Counted from the first letter of the stretch, positions 1 through 9,500 are shown. The stretch: 15,237 nucleotides of DNA from Deltaproteobacteria bacterium (GCA_030654645.1 JAURXC010000022.1:1-15237), one strand, 5' to 3'. A program made the numbers and translations. The notes: a model not told the origin generated them from the sequence alone.

Positions 1-1110
1 GTCGCTTTCGGGAGTGACATGGGCGCCGTGGAGATGGGTTACGATGCGGTTATAGGGGAAACAATCGGCCGGCGCGTTGCCGCAGATACTCGGGTCGAAG
101 CCGGTCGGTTTCTCGTTGGGCAGGTCGTTCAGCCATTGAACACGAACCGGGCGCCCTTTGGTGCCCTTGATGGTGGGGGCCGGGAAGTGCCAGATGCCGG
201 TGTTGTTAACGTCGAACTGGTTGTTGGCAAAAAAAGATGGTGCGTTGCCGGTAACCGGGGTCGGAACCACCGGCAGGCCGGTTGCCACATTGGTTTTGGT
301 GGTGTCGTAATAGGGCAGCGTCCAGTTCACACCGCCGGAACCATAGCCGTAGACCCAGGTGGTGGCTGCGGCAAAGGGGGTGTTGGTGGCTGGATCGATC
401 AGCCCCTGGCCTCCGGCAAAGATGCCGGGCAGAGCCAGTTGTTGCTGGAACTTCCTGACTGAGAGGGAATAGCAGTCCTCGGTACTGGCCAGGTCGGCCG
501 CGGTAGCGCCGACAGCCAGCGGATTTCCGCAGGTGGCCGGGAAACCCAGCGCCACTGCGTCGGCGTTCTTGAATGGCACATAGGTGTAGTAGTCGGCCAG
601 GGCGTTGGGGATCACGTTGGTCCAGATAGTGGAAGCCTGGGACACCGGCATCAGGATCGGCCTGCGATACTCGGGATGAACCAGCGTGGCCGTGGTCGGG
701 GTCACCGTCATACTGCCGTTGACATAGGTGATGGTGTAAGTGTTGCCACTGGTAATTGTCATTGCGGCCGCGCCAGGCACGATAGGATATGGCGAGCCGG
801 CCACCGGGGCCGCGGCGGGCGTACCGGCGCTGGTCAGTGCGACCGAATCAACCGTGTCGCCGGCTTGCAGAGACCCGGTCACGGTATAATCCGGGAGAGG
901 AGCAATGGCCGGAGGAATGGGGGGGGCCGTGACCAGAGCAACCGGAGTGCCGTAGGTTTTGGTGATGTTGTTGGCGGTGATGGTGAGCGGGAAGTTGGCC
1001 GCTTGGGCCGCTGTCCCCACCAGCATCATAAACAGCGCCAATGCCAACAACAGGAGCGCTGGACAGTTTGACCTGCCTTGATTTGCCGACTCTTTCCGAT
1101 GTGCATTCAT
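1..1110 (-). CDS. exported multicopper oxidase with N-terminal MBG domain (partial, C-terminus beyond left edge)
   Basis: I translated this open frame by hand; 370 codons reach the window edge without a stop. Residues 1-37 form a Sec-type signal peptide: a basic start with HRK, a hydrophobic core (PALLLLALALFMML) and an AQA-type cleavage site. Residues about 39-138 match an MBG (mucin-binding/Ig-like) domain, with FPLTITANNITKTYGTP near its start and YTITYVNGSMTVTP at its end. The first cupredoxin domain follows. It includes GIWHFPAPTIKGTKGRPVRV at about 305-324 and the copper-ligand motif HLHGAH at 359-364, followed by PESD. The remaining cupredoxin domains and the type 1 copper site lie outside the window. 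The family couples oxidation of metals or organics to O2 reduction; the substrate cannot be told from this fragment. It is probably periplasmic or outer-surface. Start ATG 1110 is preceded by AGGGGG at a 5-nt spacing. An in-frame ATG at 1128 is possible but has a weaker ribosome site. The gene has its own sigma-54 promoter. Confidence 0.88.
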   Translation of the reverse strand, partial: MNAHRKESANQGRSNCPALLLLALALFMMLVGTAAQAANFPLTITANNITKTYGTPVALVTAPPIPPAIAPLPDYTVTGSLQAGDTVDSVALTSAGTPAAAPVAGSPYPIVPGAAAMTITSGNTYTITYVNGSMTVTPTTATLVHPEYRRPILMPVSQASTIWTNVIPNALADYYTYVPFKNADAVALGFPATCGNPLAVGATAADLASTEDCYSLSVRKFQQQLALPGIFAGGQGLIDPATNTPFAAATTWVYGYGSGGVNWTLPYYDTTKTNVATGLPVVPTPVTGNAPSFFANNQFDVNNTGIWHFPAPTIKGTKGRPVRVQWLNDLPNEKPTGFDPSICGNAPADCFPYNRIVTHLHGAHVTPESD

Positions 1111-1334
1111 AATGACCCCCTGTACCATTCTTGATACCCTTCTGATAATTTGAGAAAAACACCGCCAGAACCAAATTGATCGATAATCCAGCCTGATGCA
1201 GTCTGCCGATGTAAATTTTTCTTACTCGAAATCAAATCAATATAAACAAAAGTTGCTACATACATTGTTGATATAACTAATCAAATATTTGTCGTTTCAG
1301 CTGCAAACTCTGATTGGGTGCTTAATTACTTACT

Positions 1335-1364
1335 GCTGAAGAAGGTGCTGCGTGAAGAAGTGCT
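1335..1364. repeat. imperfect 15-bp tandem repeat in the oxidase leader
   Basis: On the plus strand, GCTGAAGAAGGTGCT is followed directly by GCGTGAAGAAGTGCT; both contain TGAAGAAG and end in TGCT. The repeat lies just downstream of the transcription start predicted from the sigma-54 promoter at 1386-1401, so it would be within the first 40 nt of the leader. It could be a regulator-binding site, an RNA element or chance. Confidence 0.5.
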
Positions 1365-1385
1365 CGTGTTATATCTGGAACTTTC

Positions 1386-1401
1386 AGCAAATCTTGTGCC
1401 A
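1386..1401 (-). promoter_or_regulatory. sigma-54 (-24/-12) promoter of the multicopper oxidase gene
   Basis: The minus strand reads TGGCACAAGATTTGCT. This matches the sigma-54 consensus TGGCAC-N5-TTGCW at every fixed position and has the required 10 bp between GG and GC. The predicted transcription start is about 12 bp further on, near 1375, giving a leader of about 265 nt before the ATG at 1110. Expression should therefore need RpoN and an AAA+ activator. The promoter is about 275 bp downstream of the treS-mak stop. Confidence 0.85.
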
Positions 1402-1459
1402 CAAAGATTAGATGAAAAGCCCCAGGCGTAAGGTTACGATATCATGGTTAATAATCACG

Positions 1460-1476
1460 GCAGGCGGGGGATGTAA
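1460..1476 (-). promoter_or_regulatory. candidate enhancer-binding site upstream of the oxidase promoter
   Basis: The plus strand reads GCAGGCGGGGGATGTAA. The same two blocks, GCAGGCGG and GGGATGTAA, occur in the same orientation upstream of the treZ sigma-54 promoter (14065-14089), there separated by 8 extra bases. Here the element lies 58 bp upstream of the -24 box, about -85 to -101 from the predicted start. That is within the range where sigma-54 activators bind. The binding protein is inferred. Confidence 0.5.
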
Positions 1477-1675
1477 CGGGATATGGTGAAATACGGAATC
1501 TGTTAAGAAATCAAGAATCCGTTATATTTGGTGACTTTTGCATTGATCAGGCTTAATGTTTGTCTGCTGTTACAGCTAGTTAGGGGCGCACGGTCGTCTG
1601 GAATATTTAAAAGCGTTCAATAAAAAATCAGTTTTTGCTTTTGCAATCAGAAGACCGGCAATTCAGAATTTCAGA

Positions 1676-4600
1676 TCATGAACTACGGCATTCCCGCAGC
1701 ATCATCTCCAGTCCACGCAAAGGTATATCGACCCGGTCCGGGCGGCTGCTCAACTCGGTTCCGAGCTCGTGGACAACTTTGTCAATCAGGAAACAGCGCA
1801 GCATGATTACAAGTTCAGATCTGTTCTCCGGAACCAGCGGAGAGTTTTTCATTGCGTGCAGGTAGGCTTTCAGGTACGAGCCGCTGACGTAGACGTACCA
1901 TGCCTCCAGCCAGGGTTCGAGCAGAAGTACATCGTCGGGGTGAGCTGCGCCGTGATGAACCAGCGTGGTCATGGCAGCATAGTGAAAGGAGTGAATCATG
2001 CCGGCGACATCCCGCAGTGGAGAACGTTTCAGTCGTCGCTCGCTCAGAGAATGTACCGGCTCTCCTTCGAAATCGATAAACAAAAAGTCTTTGCCGGTGA
2101 AGAGGGCCTGGCCCAGATGAAGATCTCCATGAATCCTGCACTTCATGGCCGATAGCCGCTGTCCGGTAATTTTCTGCAGACAGGCAATAATCTCCTTCTC
2201 GGCGGCAAGAATCTGCGCCGCTCTTTTTCGCTGTACATTGTCAGGGAGTCGCTGAAGGTATAAAGCCAGCTTCTGAAAATTCCTCCGGACAAGACCTCGC
2301 ATGGACTGGAAAATGGATCGCTGGTAGAGGGTTGAAAAATCTTCCATGCACCAGGTGCGGTCGGTTGAACCGGAGGCCAGCGCCCGATGCATCTCCGCGG
2401 TGCGCTTGCCCAGCAGCAGCGCCATTTCCAGATGCAGTCCCCGTACGAGATCCCGAAACTGATCCGGTATGCCATTGTCGACGACTTCCAACAGAGTTGG
2501 AAGAGGGGCCGGAAGCATTGGCAGATCGTGTTTATGCGAAAGGATATGCTCTACAAATTGAGTCAGGCTTGTCAGGGTGTTTCTCCAGGCATCCCCGTGA
2601 CTGGAGATGTAAGTTTGCAGTACACCCAGATCATATACATTGCCGCCGGCAGAACGATATTCAATCCCACCTGCATAGACCGGCACATTCCTGAATTTGT
2701 TTTTCCCGGCCAGAAAGCGAAGGATTTCCGGTTCCGGATTTATTCCTTCCTCCATCTTGCGATACATTTTGAACAGCAGACGGTCGCCGTACAGAATGCT
2801 GGTGTTGTTCTGCTCAACAGTCGCAACTCTGCTGGGAAACAACTCCAGCCTGGGTGGAGTGCTCTTTGTCACACCGTTGCCGCGCAGGCCGGTAATCAGG
2901 GAACCGCTGGCGCCGTGAATTTTTGTGCGGCCGAGCATCAGTTCAAAGAGCAGCTCCCGGAATTCCTCGATGTAAATCGCATCGCACAGAACCCCTTCCA
3001 GATCTCCGAGCGAAAGAGCCGTTATGGTTGCCAGAGGATGTCGATCAGTCAGAGCCTGCAGCTGTTCATTGGAAAGCCAGGTCATGGGAATCAGGTAGGT
3101 CTCCGGATCCCAGTCGGTGTAAGCGACCCGGATGAAGGTGAGCAGGACCCTCTGATCATCCTGTTTCAACTGGCAACTGTCGATCACGCTGATCTGGGTG
3201 ATCACACGCCCTTTGCCGCAAAACCAGAAGACGCGCTGCAGATAGTGGGGCATGACCGTGCTGCATAAGCGTTCGCCGGTTTTGCCTTTCAGCACGTCCC
3301 ACCAGGGATGTCCCTCCCTGAGTTTAAAGTACGGGACGTCCTCGCGGGGTTCGGTAAGCGCTTCCGTGCTGCGCAGCACAAACCAGAAATAGTCATATGG
3401 ACCCATGGTGAAGTGGTATCTGCTCTCCTGGATTATTGGGAAGCGGTTGCGGCTGAAGACTTCCTCGGGAACCATGCCTGCGTAACGGGAAAGATCAACG
3501 GTAACCGTTTGAGAGAAGCGCGAAAGATTGATGACGACCAGGATTTTTTCATCCTCGAAGCTGCGGATAAATGTCAGGACTTTAGGGTTATCCGATGGCA
3601 GCATTTCCAGTATGCCGCAGCCGAATGCCCTGAAGCGCTTGCGCATGGCGATCGTGCGGCGCATCCACCAGAGCAGGGATGACGGATTGCGTTCCTGGTT
3701 TTCTACGTTGATTGATTCATAGTGATATTCCGGCTCAATTATGACCGGCAGATAAAGTTTCTGGGGGCTGGCCGTGGAGAAACCTGCGTTTCGGTCCGGA
3801 TTCCACTGCATCGGTGTACGTACTCCGTTTCGGTCTCCCAGATAGTAGTTGTCGCCCATGCCGATTTCATCGCCGTAGTAGATGATCGGGGTTCCCGGCA
3901 GGGAGAAGAGCAGTATGTTCATCAACTCGATTTTACGGGGATTGTTCTCCATCAGGGGAGCCAGTCGGCGACGGATGCCGAGATTGATACGAGCCCGCGG
4001 ATCGGAGGCGTACACCCTGTACATGTAATCCCGCTCCTCGTCGGTCACCATCTCCAGGGTCAGCTCATCATGGTTGCGAAGGAATATGGCCCACTGGCAC
4101 CCCTCCGGGATGGCCGGCGTCTGATCGAGGATGTCCACGATCGGAAAGCGGTCTTCCATCTCGATTGCCATAAAGATGCGCGGCATGAGCGGAAAATGGA
4201 AGGCCATGTTGCTTTCGTCACCTTCGCCGAAATATGCGGCGGCGTCTTCCGGCCACTGGTTTGCCTCTGAAAGCAGTATGCGATTTTTGAAGGAGCTGTC
4301 CAGATGGGATCGCAGCTTCTTGAGAAAAGCATGAGTTTCGTGAAGATTCTCGCAATTGGTCTTCTCCCTCTCGAACAGGTAGGGAACTGCGTCCAGCCTG
4401 ACGCCGTCAACTCCCAGGCGCATCCAGAAGTCAATTACCCGCAGCATTTCAGACTGCACCTTCGGGTTGTCGAAATTGAGGTCAGGCTGATGATAGTAGA
4501 AGCGGTGCCAGTAATAGGCCTTGGCCAGCGGATCCCAGGTCCAGTTGGATGTTTCGAAGTCCTGAAAAATGATGCGCGCTTCACTGTACTTCTCGGGCGA

Positions 4601-5020
4601 GTCGTTCCACACGTAGAAATCCCGGTGCACGGAACCCGGTTTCGCCCGGCGGGCACGCTGAAACCAGGGGTGCTGGTCAGAGGTGTGGTTTAACACCAAT
4701 TCGGTAATCACCCGGATGCCGCGACCATGGGCGTCGCGCAAAAACTGCTTGAACTCCCGGATGCTGTTGTAGATGGGGTTGACGTTATAGTAGTCGGCTA
4801 TATCATAGCCGTCATCCCGCTGGGGCGAGGGATAGAAGGGAAGCAGCCAGACTGCCGAAACTCCCAGTTGCTGCAGGTAGTCAAGTTTGCTGCTCAAACC
4901 GCGAAAATCGCCGACTCCGTCTGCGTTTGAGTCGGCGAAGGCCTTGATGTGCACCTGGTAGATAATAGCATCCCGATACCAGCAGGGATTGTCTTCGAGG
5001 ACTGGATTTTCATGACGCAT
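1676..5020 (-). CDS. treS: trehalose synthase-maltokinase fusion (maltose alpha-D-glucosyltransferase / maltokinase)
   Basis: This 1114-residue protein has the usual length for TreS-Mak fusions. Residues 1-550 are a GH13 trehalose synthase that interconverts trehalose and maltose by intramolecular transglucosylation. It opens with WYRDAIIYQVHIKAFADSNA (about 14-33), then has the nucleophile D210 in DGVRLDAVPYL, the acid/base E252 in LLSEANQWPED and D318 in FLRNHDEL. After a linker, residues from about 560 to the end are a maltokinase, with HGDLHLGQ (964-971) and the metal-binding IDFEGEP (982-988). It phosphorylates maltose with ATP to maltose 1-phosphate, normally passed to GlgE; no glgE is in this window. 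Start ATG 5020 overlaps the malQ stop by 11 nt, with GGAG 9 nt upstream, so it is probably translationally coupled. It is the last gene of the operon. Cytoplasmic. Confidence 0.95.
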   Translation of the reverse strand: MRHENPVLEDNPCWYRDAIIYQVHIKAFADSNADGVGDFRGLSSKLDYLQQLGVSAVWLLPFYPSPQRDDGYDIADYYNVNPIYNSIREFKQFLRDAHGRGIRVITELVLNHTSDQHPWFQRARRAKPGSVHRDFYVWNDSPEKYSEARIIFQDFETSNWTWDPLAKAYYWHRFYYHQPDLNFDNPKVQSEMLRVIDFWMRLGVDGVRLDAVPYLFEREKTNCENLHETHAFLKKLRSHLDSSFKNRILLSEANQWPEDAAAYFGEGDESNMAFHFPLMPRIFMAIEMEDRFPIVDILDQTPAIPEGCQWAIFLRNHDELTLEMVTDEERDYMYRVYASDPRARINLGIRRRLAPLMENNPRKIELMNILLFSLPGTPIIYYGDEIGMGDNYYLGDRNGVRTPMQWNPDRNAGFSTASPQKLYLPVIIEPEYHYESINVENQERNPSSLLWWMRRTIAMRKRFRAFGCGILEMLPSDNPKVLTFIRSFEDEKILVVINLSRFSQTVTVDLSRYAGMVPEEVFSRNRFPIIQESRYHFTMGPYDYFWFVLRSTEALTEPREDVPYFKLREGHPWWDVLKGKTGERLCSTVMPHYLQRVFWFCGKGRVITQISVIDSCQLKQDDQRVLLTFIRVAYTDWDPETYLIPMTWLSNEQLQALTDRHPLATITALSLGDLEGVLCDAIYIEEFRELLFELMLGRTKIHGASGSLITGLRGNGVTKSTPPRLELFPSRVATVEQNNTSILYGDRLLFKMYRKMEEGINPEPEILRFLAGKNKFRNVPVYAGGIEYRSAGGNVYDLGVLQTYISSHGDAWRNTLTSLTQFVEHILSHKHDLPMLPAPLPTLLEVVDNGIPDQFRDLVRGLHLEMALLLGKRTAEMHRALASGSTDRTWCMEDFSTLYQRSIFQSMRGLVRRNFQKLALYLQRLPDNVQRKRAAQILAAEKEIIACLQKITGQRLSAMKCRIHGDLHLGQALFTGKDFLFIDFEGEPVHSLSERRLKRSPLRDVAGMIHSFHYAAMTTLVHHGAAHPDDVLLLEPWLEAWYVYVSGSYLKAYLHAMKNSPLVPENRSELVIMLRCFLIDKVVHELGTELSSRPDRVDIPLRGLEMMLRECRSS

Positions 5021-6518
5021 ACGTTATTTCTCCATGCCGTGTTCTTCCGTAGCGTTCCAACCGGCTCCGTACCGAGCCGGCCAGATCTTCAGGCAGCATA
5101 TTCCAGGAAAAGCGCCACTCCCAATTGCCAAAGGCAGTGCCGGGTATGTTCATGCGCGCCTCGTTTCCCAGCCCCAGAATATCCTGAAACGGTATGATTG
5201 CCGTATCAGCAACCGACATCAGCGCGGTACGTATCAAGTCGCCTGCGGAGTCCTCTCCCGACGTGCCCAGATATGTATTCATCTCGTGACGCAATGTATC
5301 TGAAGCTGAATTATACCACCCGATGGTGGTGTTGTTATCGTGCGTGCCGGTATAGACGACACCATGTTTGTCATGATTGTGCGGCAGGTCCGGGTTAGCC
5401 GGCCCGGAGTCAAAGGCAAACTGCAGTATTTTCATGCCGGGGAAGTTGTAGCGGTCTCTGAGCGCAATTACTTCGGGGGTGATTACACCCAGGTCTTCGG
5501 CAATGATCGGAAGCGCGCCCATGGCGGTTCGGAGAGTATCAAAAAGCCGCTCGCCCGGACCTTTTATCCAGAGACCTTTCTCGGCTGTTTTCTCTTTTGC
5601 CTGCACGTGCCAGGCAGCTTCGAAACCCCGGAAATGATCGACACGGACTATGTCAAAGAGCTCGAACATCGACGTGAAGCGTTCGATCCACCACAAATAT
5701 CCTCTCTGTTCCATAATATCCCAGTCGTAGTGCGGATTGCCCCATAGCTGGCCGGTCGCGCTGAAATAGTCGGGCGGGACGCCGGCCACTACCGTCGGGT
5801 TGCCCATCGAATCGAGGAGAAAGAGTTCGTGGTGACTCCAAACGTCGGCGGAATCATGGGCGACAAAGATTGGAATATCTCCGATCACGGCGATACAGCG
5901 CTCATTGGCATACCTGCGCAGATCCTGCCATTGTCGTGAAAACTGCCACTGCAGGTATTTCTGAACCGCTATTTCGTGATCAAGCTCTTTCGACAACTCC
6001 AGACGCATCCCGGGTGTCGGATGGGAGGCGTCCCTTGGCCACAAATTCCAGCTCTGCCCGTTGTGGCGTCGCTTCAAAGCCATGAAAAGCGCATAATCGT
6101 GCAGCCAGGGGGTGACATTACAGAAGTGCCGGAAATCAAATGTGCGGGGTGTCTCCGCATGGGAAAGGAAGGCCGAACCGGCTTGATACAGCAGCTCCAT
6201 TTTAGTTCCGGCAACGGCATTGTAATCGACCCGTCCATCGGGAAAACTGCCGCTGCAGGTAGCATGGGGCAGATCACCCTCACTCGCAATCCGCTCCAGA
6301 TCTACCAGAAGAGGATTGCCCCCGAATGCGGTAAAGGCTGAATATGGGGAGTTGCCGCAGGCAGGGGGTGATAGCGGGAGCACCTGCCAATACGACATGC
6401 CCATGTCATACAGCAGATCAATGAAGCGCCGGGCATCCGCGCCCAGCGAGCCGATCCCGCCGGGACCGGGCAGCGACGTCGGGTGCAGCAGTATTCCGCA
6501 ACCACGTGTGTTCAGCAT
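5010..6518 (-). CDS. malQ: 4-alpha-glucanotransferase (amylomaltase, GH77)
   Basis: This 502-residue protein is a standard-length bacterial amylomaltase. It moves segments of alpha-1,4-glucan between maltodextrins, releasing glucose and lengthening short chains. The GH77 signature is complete. GILLHPTSLPGPGGIGSLG is at about 8-26, and the substrate loop YWQVLPLSPPACGNSPYSAF at 43-62. The catalytic residues are nucleophile D294 in VRVDHFRGFEAAWH, acid/base E341 in IIAEDLGVITPEV and D394 in TGTHDNNTTIGW. In this operon it would recycle the short maltodextrins left by TreY/TreZ. Start ATG 6518 has AGGAG 5 nt upstream. A 39-bp gap containing a REP-like repeat separates it from treY, so it has its own ribosome site instead of the stop-start overlap seen upstream. 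Its 3' end overlaps treS-mak by 11 nt. Confidence 0.96.
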   Translation of the reverse strand: MLNTRGCGILLHPTSLPGPGGIGSLGADARRFIDLLYDMGMSYWQVLPLSPPACGNSPYSAFTAFGGNPLLVDLERIASEGDLPHATCSGSFPDGRVDYNAVAGTKMELLYQAGSAFLSHAETPRTFDFRHFCNVTPWLHDYALFMALKRRHNGQSWNLWPRDASHPTPGMRLELSKELDHEIAVQKYLQWQFSRQWQDLRRYANERCIAVIGDIPIFVAHDSADVWSHHELFLLDSMGNPTVVAGVPPDYFSATGQLWGNPHYDWDIMEQRGYLWWIERFTSMFELFDIVRVDHFRGFEAAWHVQAKEKTAEKGLWIKGPGERLFDTLRTAMGALPIIAEDLGVITPEVIALRDRYNFPGMKILQFAFDSGPANPDLPHNHDKHGVVYTGTHDNNTTIGWYNSASDTLRHEMNTYLGTSGEDSAGDLIRTALMSVADTAIIPFQDILGLGNEARMNIPGTAFGNWEWRFSWNMLPEDLAGSVRSRLERYGRTRHGEITYAS

Positions 6519-6536
6519 GTAAGCTCCTAAAATCTA

Positions 6537-6566
6537 AACCCCTCCCCGCTCCCCTTGTCAGGGGAG
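6537..6566 (+). repeat. REP-like palindromic repeat, copy B (inverted partner)
   Basis: The plus strand opens with AACCCCTCCCC and ends in the hairpin CTCCCCTTGTCAGGGGAG (6549-6566; 7-bp stem, 4-nt loop). It resembles copy A at 6581-6611 but in opposite orientation, with 14 bp between them. The treY stop codon (6558-6560) lies inside it. C-rich repeats with this AACCCC...CCCCTT-TCAGGGG layout recur in many proteobacterial genomes; I infer the same type here. Confidence 0.75.
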
Positions 6567-9500
6567 AGCCTTTATAACCGCCCCCCTGATAAGGGGGGAT
6601 TGAGGGGGGTTGCTTTTGACCCTCTCCAACAAGGCCACCGGATAGTCCGACAGCGCCTCCTGAAGCATAATCCCGAAGTTGCCTTTCTGTTGATCCGTAT
6701 TCAGGATTTCGCCGGTGAAAACATTCATAAACCGGCTTGCGGCACTGTCTGGCGACAGGATGATCCGGGTGTTCCGCCACACTTCCCGCCCCAGTTGCAG
6801 GCCGCTGTCGTCACGAATCAGGCGGCTGCAAAAACGCGGAACAACCACCAGGATTGAGCTGTCATTAACAGAACGTTCAAAGGCGCAGACATGTTCCCGG
6901 CAGACACCTTCAACCGCCAGCGGCAGGTATCTTCCGGATTCGAATAATTCGCGGTGTTCTCGACGAAAGTTGAGCGCCTTGCAGGTCAGGTGAAGTTTTA
7001 TGCGGCCGTTGTTACGGGTTGCAACCACCTCACGGGCCGTGTTCAGAAGCCCTTCAGTCTCCTCCTTCCGCAGCAGTTTATCCAGCAGGTCATTTCTTTT
7101 GCGGTAATCGACCGGACGCCGATTGTCAGGGTCAACCAGGCTGAAATCCCACATTTCATTTCCCTGGTAAAAATCAGGTATACCCGGCGAGGTGATCTTG
7201 AGGAGAATCTGGGACAGGGAATTGTAAATTCCACAGGCAGCGGTCAATTTCTGGAATGATTCGAAATCGCGCAGAAAATAGTTCTGCCAAGAGTTCTCCA
7301 GTATCGAGTCGATGAAATGCATCACTGCGTCCTCATACAGCGAATTGGGGCTGATCCAGCTGGTGTGAAGCTTGGCCTCCCGCATGGCCTTCAACATGTA
7401 CTCCTTGATCCGTGAACGAAAAAGAGCAAACTCGGCATCCTCGGTCTTGCAGAAAGGCCAGGTCCCCACCAGCGTCTGGTAGAGCAAATATTCTTCATTG
7501 CGGCTTGGTGCATACTTGCCGTCAACAACCATTTTTAGTTTGTGATTCTTGCGGCTCCAGCGGTAAATACTCTCCCGCCATTGTTCCGGGATCTCCGAGA
7601 GCACGTTGATTCTGGCCCGGACATCCTCACTCCGCTTGGTATCATGGGTTGAGGTAGCCAGCATGGCCAGTGGGCGGCTCTTGCACCGTTCGATATTCTG
7701 GCCATGAAATGCCTCCAGAGTAATGCCGAAGTGGTCCGGGCTTCCTCCGACCTCGTTCAGCGAGGCAAGCCGATTGTACACGTAAAATGCCGTGTCCTCG
7801 ACACCCTTGGCCATGACCGGGCCGGTGATCTGCTGAAACCGTTTAACGAAATCGAGCCAGGCCGGCTTGTGTTCCTCGTTCATGCTGTCAGGAAAACGTA
7901 GCAAAAGAACATCCCGGATGAAATCGAACACTGATGCGCTGATGGCCGGATTCCGGCGTTTTGCCCGACTGATTGCAGATTCAATATACTGACGGTCACG
8001 TTCCGTGACTTCAAAGCTGTTGATGTAGGTCCTGTAGACCGGAAAATAGGCGATCACTTCCACAGTTGACTTGATGAGGCTGTAAAGGGTGAAATCCCGC
8101 GTATGTCGGTTTTGTTCGGATAGCCTGTTCAGATAGTGTCCAAGCATATGGAGTTCGCTCGACATGGCCACTTGCATGACAAGTTTCTTCTTCTCGTAGA
8201 CCACATCCTGGAAATCAATGCGATGCCGAATGAAGCGTGTGTAGAGTGTTTCAAACGCCGCGGCATTTGAGGTGTCGACAAACAGGCCGTTTACCTGAAT
8301 GGCAAAATCGTACCCGGTTGTATTGAAGACCGGCCAACTATCCGGAAGCTTTTCCGCTTTGAGAAGAATTTTTTCCGCAATGATGTAGAACGGCTTGCAG
8401 GAAGGGTCTGTGGAAATGATCCGGTCAAACTTTTCCCTTGTCGCTGTTTCAGCGCACCGACCTTGGTTGCCCTCGGGCTGCTCCACTTTGAGGGGGCCAC
8501 CGTGCATCCGAATCAAACAGGAATATTGAAGCCTCTTGAAATAATCTTCCGGATCCCGCAAGCCATCCGCGTGGTCGATACGCAAGCCGCTGATCTTTCC
8601 TGCCGCCACAAGCGAGAAGACGAGCCGGTGCGTTTCTTCGAAAACCAGCGGATCCTCCACCCTGATCGCTCCGAGGGAGTTGATGTCAAAAAACCTCCGA
8701 TAGTTGATCTCTTCAGTTGCGACACGCCAGTGGGAAATGCGGTAAACCTGTTCCTGAAGCAGCTCATCCAACAAGTCGAAACTGCGCGGGTTGCCAGGTG
8801 TCCCGTTGAAAGTGAACACATTGCCATCAATGAACTCCCTGATCGCGCTGCTGTTTTGATAGAGGCTCCAGAGGCGCCGCTTTACGACCTCCTTTTCCCG
8901 GTAACGTTCCGCGACCCGCTCGGGATCCTGCTCCGTGCTGGGAGGCAGGTGTCCGAGCGCGGTCACGATGCTCATGATCTCCTGGAATTGGGGCGCGGCA
9001 GCAGAAAGCTCCTGCTCCAGAACTTCGATGCCGAGCATCAGGATATTGCTGTAGGACTTGGGAATGATCGGCAGTTTGTGGTCGTGGTAATAGATGAAAA
9101 AGGATCCTTCTTCAAAACAGAGAAGCAATTCACCGTTTTCGAGGATAGTGCCGTACTGGTCACCCAGAATTGGAATCAGAATTTTGTTTTCCAGTTCTTT
9201 CTTGACCGGATGCCAGTTAATATCAAAAAAACTTGCGTACGGTGAGCTGGGGCCGTTTTCCAGCACATCCATCCAGAAGGCGTTTCCCTGCCCTTCTATG
9301 CACATATGGTTCGGGACAATATCCAGAATCTGGCCCATGTTCAACTGATCCAATTTGCCTACCAGGGCCTCGTACTCATTTTCCGTGCCTATTTCCGGAT
9401 TCAGGCTGTTCTGATCCAGTATGTCGTAACCGTGAAGACTCCCTTTACTGGCTTTGAAGTAGGGCGAAGCGTAGATGTCGCTGACGCCGAGGCGATGCAG

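Larger units (their letters stand above)
1111..1675. other. intergenic/promoter region between treS-mak and the multicopper oxidase gene
   Basis: This 565-bp AT-rich stretch has no convincing coding region on either strand. It lies after the treS-mak stop and before the oxidase start, both on the minus strand. It contains a sigma-54 promoter (1386-1401), an upstream element shared with the treZ promoter (1460-1476), and an imperfect 15-bp tandem repeat (1335-1364). The leader from the predicted start site near 1375 to the ATG is about 265 nt. I found no strong GC-rich hairpin plus T-run after treS-mak. The only candidate is a 5-bp A/T stem followed by T's near 1620-1637 (minus), too weak to call a terminator, so readthrough from the operon is possible. 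Confidence 0.7.

Noticed and set aside
19..462. Plus-strand frames 19-462 and 676-1071
   Set aside because: Both are antisense to the well-supported multicopper oxidase and have no recognisable domain.
848..1174. 108-codon minus-strand open frame at the start of the oxidase region
   Set aside because: It is out of frame with the oxidase. The frame starting at 1110 has a signal peptide, an MBG domain and copper ligands and stays open to the window edge, whereas this one gives low-complexity His/Ser/Gly text.
1111..1375. c-di-GMP (GEMM) riboswitch in the oxidase leader
   Set aside because: Such riboswitches are common in Geobacter, so I looked for the conserved core (GGCAAACC..., GCAAAGCCAC...), but it is not present.
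1318..1431. Possible plus-strand 37-residue Leu/Glu-rich peptide (GTG start)
   Set aside because: No ribosome site, it overlaps the minus-strand sigma-54 promoter, and its helix-like composition comes partly from the tandem repeat at 1335-1364. Considered as a gene remnant but not supportable.
1600..1675. Intrinsic terminator after treS-mak
   Set aside because: Only weak A/T stems and no GC-rich hairpin followed by a T-run. Not enough to annotate.
2387..3268. 293-codon open frame on the plus strand
   Set aside because: Entirely antisense to treS-mak, which has complete catalytic motifs. The translation matches no family I know and reads like a high-GC shadow frame. The same applies to the plus-strand frames at 8463-9245, 12727-13611, 3722-4270 and 14218-14742.
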